Part shown: positions 1 through 5,873 of the stretch, in pieces
How positions within the stretch are numbered: the first letter of the stretch is position 1
How the letters are laid out: the number at the start of each line of letters is the position of its first letter
NCBI GenBank assembly: GCA_007118445.1
Contig: SKRP01000132.1
Span: forward strand, 1 to 11,009
DNA length: 11,009 nt
Direction of reading: 5' to 3'
From: Natronohydrobacter sp.
GTDB lineage: Bacteria > Pseudomonadota > Alphaproteobacteria > Rhodobacterales > Rhodobacteraceae
Notes under the pieces: generated by a model
The model's database searches: none
Told to the model about the DNA's origin: nothing
The model's input: the letters and a program-made list of their open reading frames with translations, nothing else
Program-made: the position numbers and the translations under genes

Positions 1-443
1 GTTTCCGCAACTGGATGAAGAAGGACTATGTCGTCACAGCTGAGGAAATGCTGCTCGACCGCGCATCGCTCATGGGGCTGACCGCGCCGGAAATGACGAC
101 CCTGCTTGGCGGGATGCGTGTCATGGGCACCAACCATGGCGGCACCGCGCATGGTGTCTTTACCGACCGTGTGGGCGCGCTGACGACGGATTTCTTCGTC
201 AACCTGACCGACATGAACTGGAAATGGGTGCCCAAGGGCATGAATGCCTACGAGCTGCAGGACCGCAAGACAGGTGCTGCCAAATGGACCGCGACCCGCG
301 CCGATCTGGTGTTTGGCTCGAACTCGATCCTGCGCGCCTATGCCGAGGTCTATGCCCAGGATGATGCCGGCGAGAAATTCGTGCAGGATTTCGTCGCGGC
401 ATGGGTCAAGGTGATGAACGCAGATCGCTACGATCTGGCCTGA
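1..443 (+). CDS. katG: catalase-peroxidase KatG, C-terminal fragment (5' end outside window)
   Basis: The reading frame is open from the left edge (first full codon at base 3, beginning FRNWMKKDY) to a TGA at 441-443, giving about 146 residues. It matches the C-terminal end of bifunctional catalase-peroxidases: the stretches LTAPEMTTLLGGMRV, GVFTDRVGAL, DFFVNLTDM, RADLVFGSNS and FVAAWVKVMNADR are family hallmarks near the C-terminus. KatG is a haem enzyme that removes hydrogen peroxide in the cytoplasm or periplasm. Only the catalytically inactive second domain is visible here; the haem-binding N-terminal domain lies upstream, so activity cannot be judged. An internal ATG at 15 is not the true start because conserved family sequence continues upstream of it. 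A strong hairpin terminator follows 18 bases after the stop. Confidence 0.95.
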   Translation, partial: FRNWMKKDYVVTAEEMLLDRASLMGLTAPEMTTLLGGMRVMGTNHGGTAHGVFTDRVGALTTDFFVNLTDMNWKWVPKGMNAYELQDRKTGAAKWTATRADLVFGSNSILRAYAEVYAQDDAGEKFVQDFVAAWVKVMNADRYDLA

Positions 444-460
444 TCCGGTCTGACAAAAGC

Positions 461-493
461 AAGGCGGCGCGCTCTCGGGCGCGCCGCTTTTTT
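461..493 (+). terminator. intrinsic terminator after katG, possibly bidirectional
   Basis: A perfect 9-bp GC-rich stem pairs 464-472 (GCGGCGCGC) with 479-487 (GCGCGCCGC) around a 6-base loop (TCTCGG). It extends by a G-U and two A-U pairs at 461-463/488-490, and a run of six T follows at 488-493. This is a textbook Rho-independent terminator on the + strand. It lies between katG (+) and the converging sulfotransferase-like gene (-), whose stop codon begins at 495. Read on the minus strand the stem is followed by a less perfect T-rich tail (TTGCTTTTG), so it may also stop that operon. Confidence 0.88.
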
Positions 494-1218
494 CATGGCT
501 GCAATTTGAAACGCGCCAGATGGTCGTAACAGGGCAGGGCCGCGGCGCTGATCCGGCGCAGGTCTGGCGACAGGTCCGGCAGCGGCCCCTCAGGCCCTGC
601 AAAACCGGTCGAGCGATGCACAGCCCCGTACCAGACTGGTGCCCAGACCCCGTCATAGGGTTTAGGGCCAGCAAGCCAGCGCAGCATCTGCGACCGATAG
701 TCAAGCCCGAGACCCCGGCAGAGCGCGCGCATCATGGCTTCGGGATCGGCGCGGATATCGGCGCTGTCGATCACCAAAGGGGGGGGGCCCTGCTGCGCGA
801 CCACAGAGTCGAAGATCTCGGCTTGTTGCACAAACCCGATATCGTCCAGCGTCACATCGGCGTATTTCGCCCCGAAACTTGCCAAAACCCGATCCGGATG
901 CCGGATCAGAAAGACATGTTCCACATCCGCCATCCAGTCGCGCGGAACGCCCGCGATCATATGCTGGCACATGTGTTTCTGATAGCTGTAGCGCACCCCT
1001 TTGGGCGGGTCAGCACGCAACGCTTTGGCGATCTCTTCGGGGCTGCGCGTGTCGGCTGCCATGATCTCGGCTGCCATCGGATGCGGTCGCCCGGTTGCGC
1101 GCAGATAACAGGCATAAAACGGCTCATCCCAGGCCAGAACATCGCCGCGCGCGGCGAATGCATACATCAGCGCCGTGGACAGATTGCGCGGGCCGGACCA
1201 CATGGCGATGCGTTTCAT
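493..1218 (-). CDS. P-loop sulfotransferase-like protein (Sulfotransfer_5-type)
   Basis: This 241-residue protein begins MKRIAMWSGPRNLSTAL. The WSGPRNLST segment (residues 7-15) is a P-loop in the place of the PAPS 5'-phosphosulfate loop of sulfotransferases, and FLIRHPDRVLASF (103-115) looks like the 3'-phosphate motif (RxP...S). A later block, AGPKPYDGVWAPVWY (184-197), is shared in my memory with the N-terminal domain of plant 'branched-chain-amino-acid aminotransferase-like' proteins, where this fold is fused to a class IV aminotransferase. Consistent with that, the ATG here overlaps the stop of a class IV aminotransferase gene by 4 bases (ATGA, 1215-1218), implying translational coupling. 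No signal peptide is seen, so it is probably cytoplasmic. Donor and acceptor are unknown; true sulfotransferase activity is inferred from the fold only. A run of nine C on the coding strand (779-787) encodes PPP near residues 145-147. Confidence 0.8.
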   Translation of the reverse strand: MKRIAMWSGPRNLSTALMYAFAARGDVLAWDEPFYACYLRATGRPHPMAAEIMAADTRSPEEIAKALRADPPKGVRYSYQKHMCQHMIAGVPRDWMADVEHVFLIRHPDRVLASFGAKYADVTLDDIGFVQQAEIFDSVVAQQGPPPLVIDSADIRADPEAMMRALCRGLGLDYRSQMLRWLAGPKPYDGVWAPVWYGAVHRSTGFAGPEGPLPDLSPDLRRISAAALPCYDHLARFKLQP

Positions 1219-2114
1219 GCGCCAACCATGTCCATATAGAGCTGCCGCAGCCGTGCTGTGATCGGTCCCATCTGCCCGTCCCCGATCTGCCGCCCGTCGA
1301 TTTCCGCCACTGGTGTCTGTGCGCCGAATGTGCCGGTCAGAAACGCCTCATCCGCGCCGTAACACTCCACCAGCGAGAAATTGCGTTCGAAAACAGGAAT
1401 TTGATGGGCGCGGCAGAGGTCAATCACCTTGGCCCGCGTGATCCCGTTCATGCAATAGTCCCCGGTCGAGGTCCAGACCTCGCCTTTGCGAATAATGAAG
1501 AAATTACAAGCATTTGTCGTGTTCACAAAGCCATGCACATCCAGCATCAGCGCCTCATCCGCCCCGGCTTTCTCGGCAGCGATACAGGCGAGGATGCAAT
1601 TCAGTTTGGAATGGCTGTTGAGTTTCGGATCCTGCGTCATCGGCAATCCGCGCAGATGCGGCACCGTCGCCAACCGGATCGGACGCGCGATTTTCGGGCG
1701 GGAATGTTCCATGATGATGACGATTGTCGGGCCGGACCGCGACAGGCCGGGATGCTGAAAGGGTCGGATTTTCGCGCCGCGCGTGACCATCAGGCGCGCA
1801 TGAACATCGTGCCGCATGTCATTGGCAATGCGGGTTTCTTCCAGTGCATCCGCGATCCTGGCGCGGGGCATCCCGATATCGAGATCAATCGCCTTCGCGG
1901 CCTCATACAGCCGGTCCAGATGTTCATCCAGAAAGGCCCAGACCCCGTTATAGAGCCGCAGCCCTTCCCAGACCCCGTCCCCCAGCATGAAGCCAGAATC
2001 ATAAACTGAAACCAGCGCTTCCGCGCGCGGTTTCAACGCGCCATTGACCCAGATCAGGATATCCTGATTGCGGGCATCCTCTTCGGCCTGATGGGTGAAT
2101 TGCGCTTCTGTCAT
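1215..2114 (-). CDS. class IV (fold-type IV) PLP-dependent aminotransferase, BCAT/DAAT-like
   Basis: This 299-residue protein has the class IV aminotransferase layout: WVNGALKPR (22-30), YDSGFMLGDGVWEGLR (38-53), HLDRL (65-69, phosphate-contact Arg68), RLMVTRG (107-113), the presumed Schiff-base lysine in DPKLNSHSKLN (Lys164), and NGITRAKV (223-230, phosphate cup). It resembles branched-chain or D-amino-acid aminotransferases but is probably a separate subgroup. At the position of the Glu that contacts the PLP pyridine nitrogen in IlvE (GYISEG), this protein has Thr199 (GFVNTT), so calling it ilvE would be unsafe. It sits 43 bases after the kinase-like gene and overlaps the sulfotransferase-like gene by ATGA, suggesting a three-gene operon. 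The bases before the ATG contain no convincing Shine-Dalgarno motif; the start is supported by family length. Substrate unknown. Confidence 0.85.
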   Translation of the reverse strand: MTEAQFTHQAEEDARNQDILIWVNGALKPRAEALVSVYDSGFMLGDGVWEGLRLYNGVWAFLDEHLDRLYEAAKAIDLDIGMPRARIADALEETRIANDMRHDVHARLMVTRGAKIRPFQHPGLSRSGPTIVIIMEHSRPKIARPIRLATVPHLRGLPMTQDPKLNSHSKLNCILACIAAEKAGADEALMLDVHGFVNTTNACNFFIIRKGEVWTSTGDYCMNGITRAKVIDLCRAHQIPVFERNFSLVECYGADEAFLTGTFGAQTPVAEIDGRQIGDGQMGPITARLRQLYMDMVGA

Positions 2115-2157
2115 GGGCGCAGCCTAGCTGTCGCGTCAACCTTTGGAAAGCACTGGT

Positions 2158-2898
2158 TCATGTCCGTGCAACCAGCCTGCGCGTTGCGCGCAGAGCAGCG
2201 AATTCCGAGCGTTTCTTGCCTCGGATCCGATGCGCCCAGGCGAGCGGGCGGGTCAGCGCTTCCAGCCACCAAACCCTGCGCGAACGGATGCTCAGTGCGT
2301 GCCATACAGCAGGATCGCCTGCGTCGCGATAGGCCGACAGAAGGGGCTCTGCGAGCGGCGAGGCGCTGCCGTCGATCACAAAAACCGAATGCAGCAACAG
2401 GAAGAGATCGCGCGCCTGATCCGGTGCAGTGGCCTGCAGTTTCGCCCCGGCTTCGAGGTCGAGAAAGGTCATATGCGTGCCATTCCAGCAGATATCGCGC
2501 AAGGATGGGCGGCCATGCGCCAGCCCCGGCGCATGGAGTTCCGCAAGCGCTGCGCCGAGACGCTGCATCAAGCCGGCATCGGCCTGCCCGCGCGCGACCA
2601 TCTGCTGCAGCGGTGGGCCATGATCGGCCAGCACCATATGCCTGTCATCTGCAGCGACAATTCGCGCCACGCGCGCACCCCTGGCCGCGAAGCCGCGCAA
2701 AAGTGCGCTTTCGCGGGCGAAAGCGGCCTCGGGATCGCCTTTCTGCATCCGCCAGCGCAGCGAGGCGTGGTGTTCGGGCGTTTTCACGAAATAGGATTGA
2801 CCGTCATGCGTGATCCGGGTCAGCCGCTGCCGGGGCAGGTCGTGCGCGATCTGCAACAGGCGCTCGGCCAAGGTCCCGTCCGTGTCAGTTGGCTGCAT
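2158..2898 (-). CDS. atypical kinase-fold (phosphotransferase-like) protein
   Basis: This 246-residue protein has a kinase-like order of motifs: YFVKT (36-40, candidate ATP-contact Lys39), ARES (61-64, candidate helix-C Glu63), a hinge-like region near 88-95, LAHGRPSLRDICW (126-138) in the place of the catalytic loop, and FLDLEAG (145-151) in the place of DFG with metal-binding Asp147. Kdo/WaaP-type and APH-type kinases normally read H-G-D-L-x-x-x-N; here the catalytic Asp is Arg130 and the Asn is Asp135. It may therefore be a divergent kinase, a pseudokinase, or use another residue for chemistry. The start is well supported: GAGGGG at 2904-2909 lies 5 bases before the ATG. It is the first gene of the minus-strand group with the aminotransferase and sulfotransferase-like genes. 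No signal peptide or membrane span is apparent. Assignment is from motif order only. Confidence 0.65.
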   Translation of the reverse strand: MQPTDTDGTLAERLLQIAHDLPRQRLTRITHDGQSYFVKTPEHHASLRWRMQKGDPEAAFARESALLRGFAARGARVARIVAADDRHMVLADHGPPLQQMVARGQADAGLMQRLGAALAELHAPGLAHGRPSLRDICWNGTHMTFLDLEAGAKLQATAPDQARDLFLLLHSVFVIDGSASPLAEPLLSAYRDAGDPAVWHALSIRSRRVWWLEALTRPLAWAHRIRGKKRSEFAALRATRRLVART

Positions 2899-2925
2899 CC
2901 GGACCCCTCAAATCCAGTGAATTGA

Positions 2926-2931
2926 TTGACA
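2926..2931 (+). promoter_or_regulatory. possible -35 element in divergent kinase-like/crcB intergenic region
   Basis: The 89-base gap between the divergent kinase-like gene and the first crcB contains a perfect TTGACA at 2926-2931 and a second TTGACG at 2944-2949. No good -10 hexamer follows either at 16-18 bases, so promoter assignment for the crcB pair is tentative. No fluoride riboswitch consensus was recognised in this gap. Confidence 0.25.
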
Positions 2932-2987
2932 GTCTGGCGGTGGTTGACGCAAAACGCGCGCGGCGGCAACCCGAATGTGATCAGTAA

Positions 2988-3386
2988 ATGACCATCACGC
3001 TTTCCGATTTCCTGCTGATCTGCCTTGCAGGCGGGCTGGGCAGCATGTTGCGGGCCAGCCTGACCGCGCTTCTGACACGCAAGCTGCACCCGGCAGGCGC
3101 GGTGTTCGGGATCAATGCGCTTGGCAGTTTGCTGATCGGCCTTGGCTTTGGCCTTGCACTCGGTGTCGTGCCGGATACGGGGGCAGGGGAGATGCCGCGC
3201 GCTTTCCTGCTGTTCGGCATCGGGCTTCTGGGCGGGTTCACGACAGTTTCCACCTTCGCGCTGCAAGTACAGGATTTGTGGCAGGCGGGGCGTGCGCGGG
3301 CGGCGTTGGTTGTCGCTGGCGGCTCGGTGCTCCTGTGTCCGCTGATGGCCGCGCTGGGGCTTATGCTCGCGCCGGGGGGGCTGTGA
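2988..3386 (+). CDS. crcB: CrcB/Fluc fluoride channel subunit 1
   Basis: This 132-residue, four-helix membrane protein belongs to the CrcB/Fluc family, which lets fluoride leave the cell and protects against fluoride toxicity. Family marks are AGGLGSMLRAS (14-24, Arg22), FGINALGSLLIG (40-51, pore Asn43) and LLGGFTTVSTF (80-90), the central TM3 break that binds Na+ and carries the Phe box. The first Phe-box position, F in the usual TTFS-TF motif, is Val87 here, while Phe90 is kept. It is followed directly by a second crcB (TGATG, one-base overlap), so the product probably pairs with that subunit in opposite orientation, as known for two-gene Fluc systems. The ATG at 2988 is chosen by family length; the preceding bases show no strong Shine-Dalgarno. 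Divergent from the kinase-like gene. Confidence 0.88.
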   Translation: MTITLSDFLLICLAGGLGSMLRASLTALLTRKLHPAGAVFGINALGSLLIGLGFGLALGVVPDTGAGEMPRAFLLFGIGLLGGFTTVSTFALQVQDLWQAGRARAALVVAGGSVLLCPLMAALGLMLAPGGL

Positions 3387-3736
3387 TGGGGATCTGGGCG
3401 GTTGGTTTTGGCGGCGCGTTGGGCACCGGGCTGCGGCTATGGCTGAGCCTGCTGGCCGCGCAGCATCTGCCCGCTCATGCCTATCTGGCGACGCTGCTTG
3501 CGAATATCCTCGGGGCGGCGCTGATCGGCTATCTGGCCACGCGCCCGCTATCTGCCAGCGCGCGGGCCTTTCTGATGACCGGGTTTTGCGGTGGATTCAC
3601 CACGTTTTCGCTGTTCTCGCTGGAAATCGTGACGCTTCTGGAGCGATCGGTGGTGCTGGCGCTGGCCTATGGCAGCGCCTCGCTGGTCCTGTGGATGGGG
3701 GCGGTCTGGGCAGGCTGGCGGCTGGGGCAGGCTTAG
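3386..3736 (+). CDS. crcB: CrcB/Fluc fluoride channel subunit 2
   Basis: This second CrcB/Fluc subunit has 116 residues and four predicted helices. Motifs are FGGALGTGLRLWL (8-20, Arg17), TLLANILGAALIG (36-48, pore Asn40) and GFCGGFTTFSLFS (66-78), with both Phe-box residues present (Phe74 and Phe77). The ATG shares its A with the stop of the first crcB (TGATG at 3384-3388), a coupling arrangement that suits equal production of two subunits of one channel. A longer in-frame start at 3278 exists but would overlap subunit 1 by more than 100 bases and precede the conserved N-terminus, so 3386 is preferred. The stop codon TAG (3734-3736) overlaps the stop of fabI on the other strand, leaving no space for a separate terminator. 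Confidence 0.88.
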   Translation: MGIWAVGFGGALGTGLRLWLSLLAAQHLPAHAYLATLLANILGAALIGYLATRPLSASARAFLMTGFCGGFTTFSLFSLEIVTLLERSVVLALAYGSASLVLWMGAVWAGWRLGQA

Positions 3737-4521
3737 ATATTATCGACCTGCGGCATCCCCATGACATGGTAGCCACCATCGACATGGATGATCTCGCCTG
3801 TCGTATGCGCGCCATAATCGGAGGCCAGATAAACGGCTGTTCCGCCGACACTTTCCAGCGTTGCATTGGTCCGCAAGGGGGCATTCGCTTCGGCATGGCG
3901 GAAGGTCTTGCGCGCGCCGCCGATGGCGGCCCCGGCGAGTGTCTTCATCGGGCCGGGGCTGATGGCGTTCACGCGAATGCCGTCAGGGCCAAGGTCATTG
4001 GCCAGATAGCGGACCGAGGATTCCAGCGCTGCCTTGGCGACGCCCATGACATTGTAGAAGGGCGTGACAGTGTTCGAGCCCTGAAAGGTCAGGGTCAAAA
4101 GCGCGCCGCCATCCGGCATCAGTTCGGACGCGCGGCGGCCAAGGTCGATGAAGCTGTAGCAGGAGATTTCCAGCGAACGCGCGAAATTCGCCCGGCTGGT
4201 GTCGCGGAAGCGGCCTGTCAGCTCGGTCTTGTCGGAAAAGGCGATGGCATGGATCAGGAAATCCATGCGGCCCCAGCGGGATTTCAGCGTGTCAAAGGCG
4301 GCATCGAGCGACGCTTCATCGGTGACATCGACATCCAGCAGCAGGTCTGACCCGAGCGAGGCCGCCAGCGGTTCCACCCGCTTGCCAAAGGCTTCGCCCT
4401 GATAGCTGAAGGCCAGTTCCGCGCCCTGATCGGCCAGCGCCTTCGCGATACCCCAGGCGATCGAGCGCTCATTGGCCACGCCCATGACCAGCCCGCGCTT
4501 GCCTGTCATCAATCCCGACAT
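3733..4521 (-). CDS. fabI: enoyl-[acyl-carrier-protein] reductase (NADH), FabI
   Basis: FabI catalyses the last, NADH-dependent reduction in each round of type II fatty acid elongation in the cytoplasm. The protein has 262 residues, the same length as E. coli FabI, and is a short-chain dehydrogenase with the divergent cofactor loop GVANERSIAWGIA (14-26) and the Y-x6-K pair Tyr156/Lys163 in YNVMGVAKAALE. HAIAFSD (91-97) and VNAISPGPMKTLA (184-196) are family blocks. The position of E. coli Tyr146 is Phe146 here (TLTFQGSN), and the position of E. coli Gly93, a triclosan-resistance site, is Ala94. It follows fabB by 10 bases; the Shine-Dalgarno GAGGAG overlaps the fabB stop (TGAGGAG), so the two genes are almost surely co-transcribed. 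Its stop overlaps that of crcB2 on the opposite strand. Confidence 0.96.
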   Translation of the reverse strand: MSGLMTGKRGLVMGVANERSIAWGIAKALADQGAELAFSYQGEAFGKRVEPLAASLGSDLLLDVDVTDEASLDAAFDTLKSRWGRMDFLIHAIAFSDKTELTGRFRDTSRANFARSLEISCYSFIDLGRRASELMPDGGALLTLTFQGSNTVTPFYNVMGVAKAALESSVRYLANDLGPDGIRVNAISPGPMKTLAGAAIGGARKTFRHAEANAPLRTNATLESVGGTAVYLASDYGAHTTGEIIHVDGGYHVMGMPQVDNI

Positions 4522-4531
4522 GATCCGCTCC

Positions 4532-5761
4532 TCAGTCGCGCCAGGCGCTCATGACGAGCGTTGCATTGGTGCCGCCAAAGCCGAAGCTGTTGGACAGGAC
4601 CGAGTCCAGCTCGATGTTTTCCACCAGTTTTGTGGCAATCTCGCCCTCGCGGATATCCGGGTCAAGCTCGGTGACATTGGCCGAGGCCGCAATGAAATTG
4701 CCCTGCATCATCAGCAGAGAATAGATGGCTTCCTGCACGCCGGTCGCGCCGAGCGAATGGCCGGTCAGCGATTTGGTGGATGAAATCGGGGGCACATTGC
4801 CTTCGCCCCAGATACGGCGGATCGCTTCGACCTCGGTCACATCGCCTGCGGGGGTCGATGTGCCATGCGCGTTGATATAGCTGACCTTGCGCCCCTCTGG
4901 CAGCGTGTCCAGTGCCAGCCGCATGGAGCGTTCACCGCCCTCGCCCGAGGGGGCCACCATGTCATGCCCGTCCGAGGTCGCGCCGTAGCCCGTCACTTCG
5001 GCATAGATTTTCGCACCGCGCGCTTTGGCATGTTCAAGCTCTTCGAGCACCAGCACACCGCCACCCCCGCCGATGACAAACCCGTCGCGAGAGGCATCGA
5101 AAGCGCGGGCCGCCGTTTCGGGCGCGTCATTATATTTCGACGACATCGCGCCCATCGCATCGAAGAGGCAGGACAAGGTCCAGTCCAGTTCCTCACCGCC
5201 ACCGGCGAAGATGATATCCTGCTTGCCCATCTGGATCAGTTCGGCGGCATTGCCGATGCAATGCGCGGATGTGGAACAGGCCGAGGTGATCGAGTAATTC
5301 ACGCCCTTGATCCTGAATGGCGTTGCCAGACAGGCGGAGTTGGTCGAGGACATGCAGCGCGTGACCATGAATGGCCCCATGCGCTTGGGGCTGCCCTTCT
5401 CGACCACGATCTTGTGGGCCTGAAACAGGTTAGAGGTGGACGGCCCGCCCGAGCCCATGATCAGACCTGTGCGCGGGTTCGAGATATCACTTTCTTCCAG
5501 CCCGGCATCGGCAATCGCCTGTTCCATCGACAGGAAGTTATAGGCGGCACCCGGCCCCATGAAACGCAGGTTGCGCTTGTCGATATGGTCTTCGAGCGTG
5601 ATCTGCGGTTTGCCATAGATCTGAGAGCGGAACCCATGTTCGGCATGTTCCGGCGCAAAGACAATGCCAGAGCGACCGGCCCGCAGGCTGTCTGACACTT
5701 CGGTGGCGGAATTTCCGATTGGGGAAATGACCCCCAGTCCTGTGATGACAACGCGACGCAT
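4532..5761 (-). CDS. fabB: beta-ketoacyl-ACP synthase I, FabB
   Basis: FabB condenses malonyl-ACP with acyl-ACP and is the condensing enzyme needed for unsaturated fatty acids in the FabA/FabB route. The 409-residue protein carries the full catalytic set: nucleophile Cys162 in TSACSTSAHC, His299 in NAHGTSTPAGD, Lys330 in SSTKSLTGHS, His335 in the same block, and the glycine-rich C-terminal NSFGFGGTNA (391-400). I chose the ATG at 5761 rather than an in-frame ATG 54 bases upstream because MRRVVITGLGVISP is the standard family N-terminus and GGAGG (5766-5770) lies 4 bases before it. The gene heads a two-gene unit with fabI. In relatives fabA commonly precedes fabB; here the upstream neighbour is a divergent hydrolase and fabA is not in the window. 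Confidence 0.96.
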   Translation of the reverse strand: MRRVVITGLGVISPIGNSATEVSDSLRAGRSGIVFAPEHAEHGFRSQIYGKPQITLEDHIDKRNLRFMGPGAAYNFLSMEQAIADAGLEESDISNPRTGLIMGSGGPSTSNLFQAHKIVVEKGSPKRMGPFMVTRCMSSTNSACLATPFRIKGVNYSITSACSTSAHCIGNAAELIQMGKQDIIFAGGGEELDWTLSCLFDAMGAMSSKYNDAPETAARAFDASRDGFVIGGGGGVLVLEELEHAKARGAKIYAEVTGYGATSDGHDMVAPSGEGGERSMRLALDTLPEGRKVSYINAHGTSTPAGDVTEVEAIRRIWGEGNVPPISSTKSLTGHSLGATGVQEAIYSLLMMQGNFIAASANVTELDPDIREGEIATKLVENIELDSVLSNSFGFGGTNATLVMSAWRD

Positions 5762-5786
5762 GGTCCCTCCCGAAAAATGTCGTGCC

Positions 5787-5815
5787 TGTCTAGGGCAGTG
5801 TGCGCGGCGGGGCAA
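5787..5815 (-). promoter_or_regulatory. candidate promoter for fabB-fabI
   Basis: On the minus strand, TTGCCC (5810-5815) and TAGACA (5787-5792) are separated by exactly 17 bases, a plausible but weak sigma-70 type pair about 26 bases upstream of the fabB ATG. The match to consensus is partial (4/6 and 3/6), so this is a candidate only. Confidence 0.35.
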
Positions 5816-5820
5816 GGGGC

Positions 5821-5849
5821 TTGGCGCAAGGCCGCGTGCTGTCTAGACT
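5821..5849 (+). promoter_or_regulatory. candidate promoter for the alpha/beta hydrolase gene
   Basis: On the plus strand, TTGGCG (5821-5826) and TAGACT (5844-5849) are separated by 17 bases, which would place a start site about 18 bases before the hydrolase ATG. The octamer CTGTCTAG occurs both here (5839-5846) and at the fabB candidate -10 (5786-5793). Weak consensus match; tentative. Confidence 0.3.
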
Positions 5850-5873
5850 GGCATCAAAGCGCGCGAGGGGCAG

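Noticed and set aside
779..787. Nine-base homopolymer in the sulfotransferase-like gene as a phase-variation tract
   Set aside because: Similar 7-8 G runs occur in crcB1 (3374-3380) and bchP (9820-9827); in GC-rich DNA these are expected, and all frames are intact.
1095..2009. Long + strand open frame opposite the aminotransferase gene
   Set aside because: Low-complexity Arg/His/Pro-rich product, typical of a shadow frame; the minus-strand aminotransferase is convincing.
2899..2987. Possible fluoride riboswitch before crcB1
   Set aside because: The conserved crcB-motif core (GATGGCAT-type segment with the following pseudoknot bases) was not found in the 89-base gap.
3278..3385. Longer N-terminus for crcB2
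   Set aside because: It would overlap crcB1 heavily and add a non-family sequence; TGATG coupling at 3384-3388 is the better start.
5762..5815. Longer N-terminus for fabB
   Set aside because: The extra 18 residues are basic and not part of the family; GGAGG sits just before the ATG at 5761.
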